Part shown: positions 1 to 11,548 of the stretch, in pieces
How the letters are laid out: each line of letters begins with the position of its first letter
Position numbering within the stretch: the first letter of the stretch is position 1
Assembly (NCBI GenBank): GCA_023374045.1
Contig: CM041782.1
Location: 188,498,925 to 188,562,924 of the forward strand
Origin: Limonium bicolor
Lineage: Eukaryota; Streptophyta; Magnoliopsida; Caryophyllales; Plumbaginaceae
Reading direction: 5' to 3'
DNA length: 64,000 nucleotides
The notes under the pieces: generated by a model
The model's database searches: none
Told to the model about the DNA's origin: nothing
The model's input: the letters and a program-made list of their open reading frames with translations, nothing else
Position numbers and translations under genes: made by a program

Positions 1-1020
1 TAAAAGGTCGTGAGTCTGCACTTGGAGAAGATACTTCTGTCATCATTTTACATCCCAAAGTACTCAAAATCACGACGGACTGCTGTCAAGGAAGCGCTGC
101 AATTCCATCCAGAAGAATGAAGACATTATCGGGTTCAAGGGAATTCTCATCAAGTTGTACTCTCGATCCTCCTTGTATCTTCTCTCATTGTTCTGGTTGG
201 TTTGGTAGACTCTTTGGCTGCCTTGGTTAGATGATTACTTTGTAAACACTCATTGATCATTAATGGAATTTTCAAGTTTCTAAACCCGAGTTTTAATCTT
301 CTTGCAAGTAGAATAAAGATCTTTCCTTGTTCTCTTATCTCTAAGTTCTATTTGAGGCTTACAAAAGCAAGAGTAGAATAGATTAAGACTTTGGTAATCT
401 TTAATATTGTTGTTCTGAAAAGTGGGCAACAAATGCTAAGGTTTCGGATTGTTCTCTATTTCCCCATCATTCTGTTTGTATCCGCGACATGAATTATGCA
501 CGGTGCGAATGAAAATGTTGAGTTCTTGTTGTCGAACCAGAAACTGGAAGTGTTATTCACGAAATGACCGATGCCGGACGTAATGCCGGGTGTAGTATGT
601 CCGGCGCATTCAAAGTTCTTGAATATGCCGGGTATCCAAAGTCCGGCATTCCATCCGGTATATTCATTTTGCGAGAAAAATCCTTTTTGAGACTTGCCAC
701 TTTTGATCCATGATCATATGAGTTCTTACGCTGATAATTGACCCTAATCAAGGTTAGTTCGTTGTGAATAGTTAGTTTAGTTAGTGTTAGAAATACTTAT
801 ACACTTTTTCCCCCTCTTTTACTTAGTAATTACGAGGGCTAGGACTAATTTTCTATACAAGTCCCTAGGGTTCGACTTGCTTGGTCTTAATTTGCTTCCC
901 TGCTACTTTTGATCGGGTTTTTATTTGCTACCCGTATTAGATTGAGTAGGTTTCTTTTATTTTTAATTTGTGCCGTGCTGCATGCCGGGTAATACATACC
1001 CGGCATATTCTTGATTTTCG
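1..1020 (+). mobile_element. Diverged LTR fragment related to element D
   Basis: Noncoding. From about position 230 it runs parallel to the right part of the two D LTRs (about 44560-45260 and 50290-51010): shared blocks include the stretch around 395-430, the 'gagacttgccac' block near 690, and the 'tttgctacccgta' block near 925. It carries the same GCCGG/CCGGC inverted motifs (about 565-670 and 980-1005). No primer-binding site follows, so the right edge is approximate; the left edge lies outside the window. Many substitutions separate it from D, so it is an older family member. Confidence 0.6.
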
Positions 1021-1882
1021 CATGTCACATTGTGTATTATTATCTTTAGTATTATAGAGTTATTTGTTCATAAATACCTACTAAAATCTGATGTTAGTAT
1101 AGAGATACAACTTTTAATTCATATTATAAGCTAATTTCCTTAATAAATTAACACACATAATTGCCTAAAACTAGATAGAAAGGCCTCCACACTTTAAAAT
1201 AAAATTGGCACATGTTTAAAATGGCTACAAATAGTCATAAACCTGACAAAATTTAAATAGAGCCTAAACTAAAATATTTAAGGAGAAATTCAAACATTCT
1301 TTTAATTTTCTCTCTCCTTGAGAAATTGCCCAAATCAAGTCAAATGTCATGAAATTTTAACACAAGATAAAGGATGGTATTTAGAGCATAACCCCAATGG
1401 AATTTTGAAATTTCCAATAATTATGAACTATGAGAAGTGCTAGATTGCAACATTTTTATAAAATTAGTTATTTATCAAATAACACAATTCCAACTCTAAA
1501 AATTCTTTGAAATCCTTCTTGACCATGGGTTAAAATTTCATAATGTATTCCAGCCTATAACCTAGTTAACAAAATAGATAAAGTAGATTATTTACTTAGA
1601 TTCTCTTTTATCTATTTTATCTAAGCTTTTTATATATAATGAGGTCTTCTCATTGACCTAAAAAGAGATTTGAATCCTTCCCAAAGTCAGAAGAAACTCC
1701 CGCTAGCCTGCCTCCCACGTTTTGCAACATTCTCATACCAAAATCATACCGAAATCGTACCAAAATCATAAAAACTCAACTTTGTTTTCTCCTCATAGCT
1801 TCAATCACCAATCCACCATCAAATTTACACAAAAGCGTGAAGAACAACAAAAATGAGGCTTATCCAAAAGCTAAAGGTTGTA
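1021..1882. other. AT-rich flank left of the element A array; possible remnant of a host promoter and first exon
   Basis: No coding potential of note and no similarity to the other elements in the window. A TATA-like string lies at 1631-1639. About 215 bases on, an ATG at 1853 in the context 'acaaaaATGagg' opens ten codons before the A LTR begins at 1883. This could be a plant promoter, leader and first codons cut by the A insertion, or chance. Nothing else supports a gene. Confidence 0.25.
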
Positions 1883-4028
1883 TGTTATAACCCAAAGTTT
1901 TGTTGCAGAATTTATTTCGTCACGATGTTATAATAAGTTGGGTTATTTTGAATTTAGGACATGGATGTCCTAAGGAGGAAAGGCAAGGGCGAGGAGGTCA
2001 ATCTCCAATTGTTATTTTGGTAAGGGAATTTATGAGTTATTAATGAGATATTAATAACCTCTTCTAATTGTGACTCTAATCACGTTCTCAGTCTTCAACC
2101 TCATTCCTGTACTGCTTCCAAAATTGACGACGCTCCTCTCTCTCCTCTCTCTCTACGTTTCTCAACCCCATCTCGATTTGTGAAGTGCTGTTGTGCTGGT
2201 TTGCAATTTGATTCTCTGCTGTGGATTGCTCCTCCTCTATGAATTCCGGGTCGGGTTAAGTAATTGTCTCCATATTCTCTGTAGATTTCTCCTACGGTTG
2301 GCGTCTCTACAATCTCACTGTCAAATTCAAAGCTTGGGAGTTGTGTTCCGGTTTCTGCTCGTTGGTTGAGTTTCTGCACCAGAATTGTTTCATCTCTGCT
2401 AATTTGAGGTAGGTGGCTAGTGGATTCGATCCGTGTGTTCGCCTATGGGGAGTTTATAATCTAAGTTTATGAATGGCTGAATTACTCTGCGTTTGTGACT
2501 GTTTTCTATCCAATTTGTTGTAGTCTTACTCACTTAAAACCCCCATAGTAGTTTTCGAACACAACTCTGAATTTACATTGCAAATTGGTGCTTTTGGTGC
2601 CTCTATTTGTGTGCAATTCGTTTCTAAAAATTCTGTATTTTGCCATGTCCAAACATCTGTCCGAACATTGATGTTCAGACAGACCCTTAATTTTCCTTCC
2701 GATTTCAGTTCGACTAGCGTCCGAACACAAGTCGGACACCTCCGGCTTCTCATCTGATTTCAGTTCGACTTGCGTCCGAACACAAGTCGGACACCTTAAT
2801 TTTCCTTCCGATTTCAGTTCGACTTGCGTCCGAACACATGTCGAACACCTCTGGTTTCTCATCTGATTTCAGTTCGACTTGTGTCCGAACACAAGTCGGA
2901 CACCTCCGGTTTCTCATCTGATTTCAGTTTGACTTGTGTCTGATCATTGACGTTCGAACACCTTAATTTTCCTTCCGATTTCAGTTTGACTTGTGTCCGA
3001 ACACAAGTCGGACACCTCCGGTTTCTCATCTGATTTCAGTTTAACTTGCGTCCGAACATTGGCGTCCGGACATAAGTTCGGATATTCTGTTTTCTGCACC
3101 TTCTGAGTCTCGACTTGCGTCCGAACATCGACGTTCGGACACAAGGTCGGACACACCTCTGTTTTAGCCTAAACATGCTCGTTTGAGCTCAATTTTGACT
3201 TCCGTTTGCGGTTTTGTATTCCCCATCTGATAACTAAGCTTTCTAAATGCTTTGTGGTGTAGTTGGTGCACATGTGCTTATGTTTATTCAAGCTTCTGTT
3301 TTGGGACCTAGTATCTTTGTATCTGAACTGTGGATGGCTGGTTTAGCTATCTCGTAGTGCGCTGCGTAGGACGTCCTTCTGTTTGCCACGGGTGCTTCCC
3401 GTTCTGTTCACAGGTGTCTCACTTGTTCTGTTCACGAGTGATGTTTCCTCGTTCTATTCACGGATTCTATCCATTCTGTGTGACTACTTTGATGACTAGT
3501 GTCCCGTTCTGTTTGTGAATCTGAATACTATGAATTCTGTTTAGTCCTGTTGGATGGACTTCTGTTTCTGGTTTTGCTAAGGAAATTATCTTTCCCTTCT
3601 GTTTAAACCTCTGAATTTATACTCTATTCTGCAAATGTTTTGAGCATGCTGGCTGATGAAGTTGGTCATCTACTGGGCATGGTTGTGTGCTCACTCCCCT
3701 ACTCTTACTAACTTTGCAGATTGATCAGTGAGGACCACTCTTGTTTCTGGAGCTTAGCTAGTTAGCTTATTTGATTATTCAGACTATTTCGATCATGATT
3801 TGCAGCCTACGGGCCTTAGTCACATTGACTCTTCCGCTTTTGATCTCTGATTTGACAACTACGTTGTACTTGTAGTTTAAAGATATTTATGTTGCACTTT
3901 AATTATTCTTTCATACAAGTATTGTTTGGGCCTTATTTGCGAACATTGGTTTAGAGCCTTGCGTTATTATGTAGTAATACGCGGCGTGTAACGCCCCTAA
4001 CTCCTAGGCCAGTGTTGGGGTCGTTACA
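1883..4028 (+). repeat. Element A LTR 1 (5' LTR of copy 1)
   Basis: 2146 bp, TG...CA ends, directly followed by the primer-binding site. Noncoding. It contains the GTCCGAAC hairpin array at about 2647-3155. The long reading frames on its minus strand are translations of that array, not genes. Confidence 0.95.
2647..3155 (+). repeat. Hairpin tandem array in A LTR 1
   Basis: About eight to ten degenerate units of 40-55 bases. Each joins 'gatttcagttcgacttg', then GTCCGAACACAAGTCGGACACC, then either 'tccggtttctcatct' or 'ttaattttccttcc'. Each unit can fold: CGACTTG pairs with CAAGTCG, and other units pair GTCCGAAC with GTTCGGAC around an ATTGAT/ATTGAC loop. Unit number differs between A LTRs and explains much of their length difference. 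Confidence 0.85.
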
Positions 4029-4033
4029 TTTAG

Positions 4034-4050
4034 TGGTATCAGAGCTCTGG
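4034..4050 (+). other. Primer-binding site, A copy 1
   Basis: TGGTATCAGAGCTCTGG, five bases after the LTR end, matches the initiator tRNA-Met 3' end as in most plant chromoviruses. Its 3' half forms the palindrome CAGAGCTCTG. Confidence 0.9.
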
Positions 4051-4145
4051 GTTCTAATCTTATTGGAACTTAGCTGAGTCAGTTAGTTGTCAGCATATGT
4101 GCTTTGGGGACTCGTGGTCTAACTGCTTGCTGGTGGAATTTCAGA

Positions 4146-5240
4146 ATGCCGCCATGAAGAGCTCTAGTTACTCCTCAGGGTGACGTAGCTGAGGCAGTCC
4201 AACAGTTCATGACTTAGCTGCTACAGACGGTTGCAGCTGGAGGAGCCCCTAGAGGAGGAGCGGCTGGTGGTGGAGCAGCTGGTGGTGGTGCAGCCGGAGC
4301 TGGGGCTGCCGATGCTAGGGGGAGGAATGTGAAAGCGCTTCAGGAGTTCATGAAACTGAAGCCTCCAGCATTTGAAGGGACTAGAGACCCGCAGGAGGCC
4401 AGTCATTGGCTATCTAAGGTGGATGATTTGCTCCATGTTATGGGCTCTGAGGAGGAGCAGAAGGTGGACTTCGCCACCTTCCTATTCAAGGCCGAAGCCA
4501 AGGAGTGGTGGAGGTTAGTGATGGGGAAGTTTCCTCAGCCCTGGACTTGGGACCAGTTCACGGGCGAGTTTAATAAACAGTTCTATCCAGATGTTTATAA
4601 GGACCAGCGCATCTTGGAGTACAACCGACTTCGCCAAGGTCGGGATATGAGCGTAGAGGAGTACGACAGGAAGTTCATCAGCCTGTCGAAGTTTGCACCT
4701 GAGCCTGACGAGCATAGGAAGGCCAGGAAGTTTGAGAGTGGCCTCAGGCCCGATATTCATTCTGCCGTGACGCCGTTTCGTCACAAGACCTTCAAGGACG
4801 TAGCTGACGTTTCCCTGTTAGTGGAGGCTGACCTGAAGGGCCGTCAGTCTGGGGGTAAAGACCAAAAAAGAAAGTAGAGGTCCGAGGATGGCGATAGGAG
4901 AGATCAGCAGGCTTCTCAGAAGAAGCAGACTACTGGAGATCGTTCTGGAGATCACCAGGGTTCGAGAGACCGGGGTGGATCATCGTCCTTGTCGTTCACT
5001 CCGAAGTGCCAGGTCTGTGGCAAGTTTCATCAAGGGCGGGACTACTACAAGAAGTTAGGAGCCTGCTTAAAATGTGGCTCCCTAGACCATAGGATTGTCG
5101 ACTGCCCTCAGGCCGAGAGGAGTAGAGGTATCTCGAAAGGTAGGACTGGAGGGTCCGCCTTAGAGACCAGAGGCTGAGACCGGGCTGTGCAAAAGAAGCC
5201 CTAGGGCCAGGCCAGAGTCTATGTGATGGCTGGAGACAGG
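4146..5240 (+). pseudogene. gag: Gag of element A copy 1 (capsid and nucleocapsid), broken
   Basis: Structural polyprotein of the virus-like particle. The ATG at 4146 aligns with the start in copy 3. A TGA at 4155 (CGA in copies 2 and 3) and a TAG at 4215 (CAG in copies 2 and 3) interrupt the N-terminal part. Next come a Gly/Ala-rich stretch and a capsid region open at 4329-4877, with the typical plant motifs KEWW and QGRDMSVEEY. A nucleocapsid with two zinc knuckles lies at about 5010-5105: the first has lost its last Cys (Tyr, 'RDYYKK'), the second (CLKCGSLDHRIVDC) is complete. A stop lies at the end of the 4329 frame. Not functional. Confidence 0.88.
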
Positions 5241-5303
5241 GACTGATCCACTGACAGAGTTGTCACAGGTATTGTTTAGCTGTCCTCTCGTTTTGTTTTC
5301 TGT

Positions 5304-5980
5304 TTGTTTGACTCCGGAGCCACCCACTCTTTTATTTCTGCCGAGTTAGTGGGTGAGCTCGGTTTGCCTGTAGTGACTCTGGGTATGGAGCTGTGTGTGC
5401 ATAGTCCTTTAGTTAAGAATTCTTCCATGCTTCTGAACTCTGTGTGTAAAGATAATCCTGTGTTAGTAAGAGATAGGACTCTGTGTGCTAATCTCATCCT
5501 AATGGAGATGACTAGCTTTGATGTGATTTTGGGTATGGATTGGCTTGCTGCCCATCAAGCCCATATTGACTGCGCTGCATCGAGAGTCACGCTTGAGGAG
5601 CCGGGTCATCCCCGCCTGACTGTAGCAGTGAATGGAATCCCGTGCTCGCCACCAGTCATCTCAACTATGCAGATGTTTTGCCATTTGAGGAAAGGATGCC
5701 AGGGATTTCTATGCTACATCCCTGAGGTTCGTAGGGATGCGAAATTGGAGGACATTCCAATGGTCAGAGACTTTCTGGATGTGTTCCAGGATGATGTGCC
5801 TGGGCTTCCCCCTGTTAGAGAGGTGGAGTTCTCGACCGAGCTCGCACCTGAGACTCAGCCTATCTCTAAAGCCCCATACCGGATCGGTCTTGCTGAGCTC
5901 AAGGAGTTGAAGATCCAGTTGCAGGAGCTGTTGGATAAGGGCTTCATTCACCCTAGCGTTTCGCCTTGGGGAGTGCCAGT
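5304..5980 (+). pseudogene. pol: Protease and first part of reverse transcriptase, A copy 1 (split by E)
   Basis: Aspartic protease with active site LFDSGATHSF at the start of the frame, then the linker and the RT N-terminus (motifs [15 protein letters not shown] and PSVSPWG). The frame stays open to 5980, where element E begins. The reading frame that seems to run on to 6017 is E's LTR. RT resumes at 11549-11553, the target duplication CCAGT. Protease here is better kept than in copy 2. Confidence 0.9.
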
Positions 5981-6189
5981 TGATAAGTGCAAAACATATA
6001 GACTTATTAAGGTTTAATCACCTTATAATTTGCAGCATTTTAGTAATGTTTCTCACTTATCTTGGGTTTTTCCTATAATTATGATGTTATATTAACTGAT
6101 GTATTATATGTGTTAAAATGTAGGAAAAGTGCCAAATAATTACATATTATAAGGGATTACATAGAGGCACGCGAGATGCACGCAAGAAG

Positions 6190-6590
6190 GGCGTGTCCGC
6201 CCCCGCGTCCGCATGAGTTTAAGCGGACAAGATAGAGAGGAGAGGACCGCGCATGTATTGCATGTGTCCGCATGGAATAACGCGGACAACAAAGCGGACA
6301 AGATAGAGAGGAGAGGACCGCGTGAGAGACCGCATGAGTTTAGGTGGACAAGAGACAAGGAACCCGTGAGAGTGCATGTGTCCGCCTCTACGTCCTCGTG
6401 AAATAAGGCGGACAAGAGGAGAGTCCCCGCGACAACTACAAGTGACAACCGCATGGAATAAAGCGGACAACAAAGCGAACAAGTCCAAGAGGACCGCGTG
6501 AGACGACCGCATGGAATAAGGCGGACAACAGGGAGGACATGAGACGTCCGCATAACTGAAGGCGGACATCTACGCGGACGCGTGTAAATG
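6190..6590 (+). repeat. GTCCGC/GCGGAC hairpin array in E 5' LTR
   Basis: Repeated inverted pairs with an ATGGAATAA-type loop, for example TGTCCGC...GCGGACA at 6265-6288 and GTCCGC...GCGGAC at 6207-6228, separated by 'aagatagagaggagagga'-like spacers. At least six pairs. The 3' LTR copy lies at about 10042-10440. Confidence 0.85.
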
Positions 6591-6758
6591 TCCAGATCTG
6601 GAAATTAACGCAACGGGTTATCTTCTTCGCCGACTGTCTTCTCCAACTTGCTTCTTCCTTTCGGCGCGCCTGCAACATATCCATCTACTCCATTTAACAT
6701 ATCAGGCGCTGCCTTAAATCACTCACGCGGTGTTCCCTCTTCTTACTTTTCCTTCCTC

Positions 6759-6766
6759 TATAAAAA
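6759..6766 (+). promoter_or_regulatory. TATA box of E 5' LTR
   Basis: TATAAAAA in 'cctcTATAAAAAccac', about 170 bases after the hairpin array. It is the same in the 3' LTR (10607-10614), and F has the same string at the matching place on its strand. Confidence 0.7.
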
Positions 6767-7700
6767 CCACGCTCCATTCATCTTCTCCAGTGTCCTTTCG
6801 GAGGTTCCTTCCGTGGTTCCTTCCGGAGTTCCAATTCACCCCATCAATCCATCTTCGAACCACTACACCTTCACTCACTCGTTCATTCCATTTCTATTCT
6901 CCCGTCTTCTCCATTTGTTTTCTTTTCATTTCATTAGTCTCACCTCTAGTCTCACGTATTTAAATAGCGGATCACTATTTAATATGTTAGGCTAGTTTAC
7001 GTATACTCTGGGAATAATTATTATGTATTTGTATTAATTATGCAATATGTTTTACTGGTTTTAATTTTAATGCAGTTTGTTACGCTTAAAGGTTATCTCG
7101 CATCTTTTTAATAAACCTCATGAATTTATTAAAATGCTTTACGAAATCTATTTCTAATCTGATCGGTGAAAAAATAGATGGGTTAATTAAGCCGTAAAAC
7201 TGTAGGAACTTATTTTCATCGTTTAAGTTAGTACAAGTTGCAAGAATATAATTCCTTTTACAATGCCGTTTACTAGCACTTGCTCGAGTTTTCATCGGAC
7301 CTTGCATTTTCTGGTAAAACGAGTTCTTATGAGTTTTCATCGACCTTAAGATAATTAAAGGAATTATGCCAAACAATTATAATTAAACCAGTAAACCTAG
7401 CATGAAAGAGCAGATATTATATTAACGTGAACCAGAGTCCCATTTAGTTTATCTTTTAACTTAGTTTATTTTATCTTTCCTTTTTATTTATAAAACAAGT
7501 CAATTAATCCCCCCTTTTTGTGACATGCTTAGGTACTATAATATGTACATTAGTCCCACGGTTCGATATCCGGTCGCTTACATTTCACTATACTACTACG
7601 ACCGGGATTTGTTTACAGCCCGTTTATTTTGAGTTTTAATTTCTTTTCTTTTATTTTAATAACTCCAGCTCTAACCACTCAGATATACACGTCTACAAAA

Positions 7701-7718
7701 TGGCGCCGTTGCCGGGGA
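7701..7718 (+). other. Primer-binding site of element E
   Basis: TGGCGCCGTTGCCGGGGA, three bases after the LTR end. This is the Asp-tRNA-type site typical of the Athila/Tat side of plant Ty3/gypsy elements. Confidence 0.85.
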
Positions 7719-7872
7719 CTAGATTTATTCTAGTCCCTAAGCCCCGGATTATTCACCTGTTTAATTATAATATTCTGTTCTCTTTATTCTGTTAATGTTA
7801 TGTCTATAATATTTTGTTTATTGTTAATATTAATTATCTACTATATTTTGTTTATATTATTATATTTGTTGT

Positions 7873-8075
7873 TTAATCTAACTCGTAACATTTTAATCTA
7901 ACTTCTAACATTTTAATTTTGTGTATACTAACTCCTAACATTTAATTTTCTGTACACTAATTACTAACATTTAATTTTCTGTAAATTAACTTCTAACATT
8001 TAATTTCCAGCAATCTAACTACTAACTTATAATTTTTGTCAACTAACTACTAACTTATAATTTTATGTCATTTTT
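7873..8075 (+). repeat. AT-rich tandem repeat in E internal region
   Basis: About six to seven degenerate units near 29 bases with the consensus 'taactnctaacatttaattttctgt'. Not found elsewhere in the window. No coding. Confidence 0.7.
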
Positions 8076-8126
8076 ATTTTGTTGTTGTTGATAAGTTTAA
8101 TTAAAATAAAAAAAAGAGAGAATCGC

Positions 8127-8442
8127 AAGCAGAGCCTGTCCGCCTAACCTGTAGAGCACGTCCGCCCAACGCCATGCGGACGCCAACGAGGACCGCCAAC
8201 TGTCCGCCCAATGCAATGCGGACGTCCATACGGACGCCTACTGCTCGCCCAACAGGCTTGTCCGCCCCATTCTATGCGGACGCCAACGAGGACAAGCCAT
8301 GTCCGCCCCATTCTACGCGGACAGCCACGCGGACAGCAACGAGGACACAACATGTCCGCCTATTTTGACGCGGACAGCACGCGGACGCCAACGAGGACGC
8401 AACACGTCCGCCTAAAACGATGCGGACAGAAGGGCGGACGTC
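8127..8442 (+). repeat. GTCCGC/GCGGAC hairpin array in E internal region
   Basis: A second form of the E hairpin: TGTCCGCCC...ATGCGGACGCCAACGAGGAC units repeated about six times. Same stem as in the LTR array, different loop and spacer ('gccaacgaggac'). Short reading frames on both strands here are translations of the repeat. Confidence 0.85.
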
Positions 8443-9833
8443 CCTAATTCATAACTCGACGCTGCGTTTCAAAAAAAAAAAATCTGTTCTTCCCCGAACA
8501 CTATCAACTCGCGACGAAGACCAGCGAAACGGTGAAGCTCGCGCGACTCCAGTCCATCTCCAAATTGCTCCGGCTTCTTCAATTCTCCACCGAATCACGC
8601 AAGAACAAATTCTATATTCGACAATATAGCTGAACTCGCATCTGGAAAGCAACCTCAGTTGCTTTGGAAATTTCGGTATCTTCGGTTGAACACTTGCGCG
8701 AATTTAAGTGTGAGGAACGTCTCACCCCTACCAAAGCTTTAAGTGTGAGGAAGGACACCTTTCTCAATCTACGATATAAGGGGAGTCTCAGTTCTTTCTT
8801 TATTATATTAATGTTCAACCTATATGATGTTAATCCTACTCTATTAATTTAATCCTTTATGAGCTTGTCATATTTTGAAAGATCCTTTTCTTGAATTTAA
8901 TTCTGAACAATGAGGACATTGCTCCTCTTAAGTGTGAGGAAGGAGAGACCTTTCCCTGAAAATATGACAGTTGTTCGTTAATGCCACACTCGCTTTTTGC
9001 TACTCTAATTGCCTAAAAAAATGAAAAAAATGAGATAAAATATTGTAGAAGTGTCTGAAATTATGTCAAGTGACAACTGAAAGATAGTTTTATTTAAAGG
9101 AGTTTGTATAAAATTATTTTCCATCAAAATACTCTATTTTTCACTCAAAATATGATAGATCTGCTAATTGTAAAAACCAATTTAGTTTAGCTTGGGATTA
9201 TGGAAATATGTGGAAAGTCAAGGAAAGAAAAGGATAAAGACAAGGTACTCCGCTGTTTATGAATTTTTCTAACCCAAAACAGGCCTCGTCTATCCGGTTA
9301 TTAAGTTCTTCGGGGTGCTTTAACACCTATCTACCTAAGGTCTCGCGATCTGGGATAGAAGACCCAACACCGCTACAAGGATAGAGAGAAAAGTCTGGGG
9401 TACAGAAAAATAATGCAATTTTTTTAAAAAATTATGTGTTTTGTATATACAATCTTCACATTAAAAAAAAAGAGATGAAAATAATAAATTGCAATTTATA
9501 TTTATAAACATGAGTACGTGGTGTTGAAAGGTATTGCGGAATAAGGCATTACTTCACACCCCTTGTCATCCCAGGTTAGAGAATTGAAATTGGTTGAAAA
9601 TCCCAGGTTAATCTAACTTGTTTTCTGCAGTCTAGTTTTTCTATGCTTTTATTAAATTGTTCTTCTTCACTGTTTGTAAAAACCTACTTCTAATTGTAGA
9701 ATTATTCTTTTAATTGTCACTTTGTCTAAATTCCCTTCTACACTTATTTAATCTTGTTTTATTATTATGGCTTAGAGATAATTATATTCCATATTTTGCT
9801 TGAGGACAAGCAAAAGTCAAGTGTGAGGAAGTT
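8443..9833 (+). other. E internal region, 3' noncoding part
   Basis: No protein. It contains the Athila-like motif CAATGAGGACATTG (8908-8921), two 'aagtgtgaggaagga' strings, and a 22-base stem-loop (9794-9815, stem TTTTGCTT, loop GAGGAC) just before the 3' LTR. The same order is seen in reverse in element F (62885-62900, 62010-62031), which links the two. Confidence 0.7.
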
Positions 9834-11548
9834 TGATAAGTGCAAAACATATAGACTTATTAAGGTTTAATCACCTTATAATTTGCACCATTTTAGTAAT
9901 GTTTCTCACTTATCTTGGGTTTTTCCTATAATTATGATGTTATATTAACTGATGTATTATATGTGTTAAAATGTAGGAAAAGTGCCAAATAATTACATAT
10001 TATAAGGGATTACATAGAGGCACGCGAGATGCACGCAAGAAGGGCGTGTCCGCCCCCGCGTCCGCATGAGTTTAAGCGGACAAGATAGAGAGGAGAGGAC
10101 CGCGCATGTATTGCATGTGTCCGCATGGAATAACGCGGACAACAAAGCGGACAAGATAGAGAGGAGAGGACCGCGTGAGAGACCGCATGAGTTTAGGCGG
10201 ACAAGAGACAAGGAACCCGTGAGAGTGCATGTGTCCGCCTCTGCATCCTCGTGAAATAAGGCGGACAAGAGAGTCCCCGCGACAACTACAAGTGACAACC
10301 GCATGGAATAAAGCGGACAACAAACGACAAGTCCAAGAGGACCGCGTGAGACGACCGCATGGAATAAGGCGGACAACAGGGAGGACATGAGACGTCCGCA
10401 TAACTGAAGGCGGACATCTACGCGGACGCGTGTAAATGTCCAGATCTGGAAATTAACGCAACGGGTTATCTTCTTCGCCGACTGTCTTCTCCAACTTGCT
10501 TCTTCCTTTCGGCGCGCCTGCAACATATCCATCTACTCCATTTAACATATCAGGCGCTGCCTTAAATCACTCACGCGGTGTTCCCTCTTCTTACCTTTCC
10601 TTCCTCTATAAAAACCACGCTCCATTCATCTTCTCCAGTGTCCTTTCGGAGGTTCCTTCCGTGGTTCCTTCCGGAGTTCCAATTCACCCCATCAATCCAT
10701 CTTCGAACCACTACACCTTCACTCACTCGTTCATTCCATTTCTATTCTCCCGTCTTCTCCATTTGTTTTCTTTTCATTTCATTAGTCTCACCTCTAGTCT
10801 CACGTATTTAAATAGCGGATCACTATTTAATATGTTAGGCTAGTTTACGTATACTCTGGGAATAATTATTATGTATTTGTATTAATTATGCAATATGTTT
10901 TACTGGTTTTAATTTTAATGCAGTTTGTTACGCTTAAAGGTTATCTCGCATCTTTTTAATAAACCTCATGAATTTATTAAAATGCTTTACGAAATCTATT
11001 TCTAATCTGATCGGTGAAAAAATAGATGGGTTAATTAAGCCGTAAAACTGTAGGAACTTATTTTCATCGTTTAAGTTAGTACAAGTTGCAAGAATATAAT
11101 TCCTTTTACAATGCCGTTTACTAGCACTTGCTCGAGTTTTCATCGGACCTTGCATTTTCTGGTAAAACGAGTTCTTATGAGTTTTCATCGGACCTTAAGA
11201 TAATTAAAGGAATTATGCCAAACAATTATAATTAAACCAGTAAACCTAGCATGAAAGAGCAGATATTATATTAACGTGAACCAGAGTCCCATTTAGTTTA
11301 TCTTTAACTTAGTTTATTTTATCTTTCCTTTTTATTTATAAAACAAGTCAATTAATCCCCCCTTTTTGTGACATGCTTAGGTACTATAATATGTACATTA
11401 GTCCCACGGTTCGATATCCGGTCGCTTACATTTCACTATACTACTACGACCGGGATTTGTTTACAGCCCGCCGTTTATTTTGAGTTTTAATTTCTTTTCT
11501 TTTATTTTAATAACTCCAGCTCTAACCACTCAGATATACACGTCTGCA
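9834..11548 (+). repeat. Element E 3' LTR
   Basis: Almost identical to 5981-7697. Differences include short deletions in the hairpin array (near 10268 and 10324) and the final TCTGCA against TCTACA. TATA box at 10607-10614. It is followed by the CCAGT duplication and the rest of A's reverse transcriptase. Confidence 0.95.

Larger units (their letters stand above)
5981..7697 (+). repeat. Element E 5' LTR
   Basis: Starts TGATAAGTGC and ends TCTACA, immediately before the primer-binding region. It contains the GTCCGC hairpin array (about 6190-6590) and, downstream, a TATA box at 6759-6766. That order places the array in U3, upstream of transcription. Reading frames in it are not conserved as proteins. 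Confidence 0.95.
5981..11548 (+). mobile_element. Element E: non-autonomous Athila-type LTR retrotransposon
   Basis: Complete 5568-bp element flanked by the 5-bp duplication CCAGT (5976-5980 and 11549-11553), inserted in the RT of A copy 1. LTRs of 1717 and 1715 bp differ at roughly ten places seen by eye, so it is a young insertion. The internal region (2136 bp) has an Asp-type primer-binding site and Athila-like 3' hairpins but no gag or pol. It must have been moved by proteins from a related element. Element F, whose LTR has the same start (TGATAAGTG) and layout, is the natural model for the helper. Confidence 0.93.

Noticed and set aside
2530..3156. Minus-strand reading frames with repeated 'CVRTQVELKSDEKPEVSDLCSDASRTEIG' type peptides in A LTRs
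   Set aside because: They are translations of the hairpin tandem array, differ between LTR copies, and have no start or family support.
4031..4050. tRNA-like strings TGGTATCAGAGC and TGGCGCCGTTGCC
   Set aside because: Primer-binding sites beside LTRs; no cloverleaf around them.
4221..4784. Minus-strand frames opposite gag and pol of A, B and C
   Set aside because: Shadow frames of the coding strand.
6648..6995. 115-codon plus-strand frame in E LTR (also at 10496-10843)
   Set aside because: Overlaps the LTR TATA box; kept in both LTRs only because the LTRs are nearly identical. No domain.
7086..7376. 96-codon minus-strand frame in E LTR (and 10934-11188)
   Set aside because: Antisense in a noncoding LTR, no family resemblance; length differs between the two LTRs through one base.
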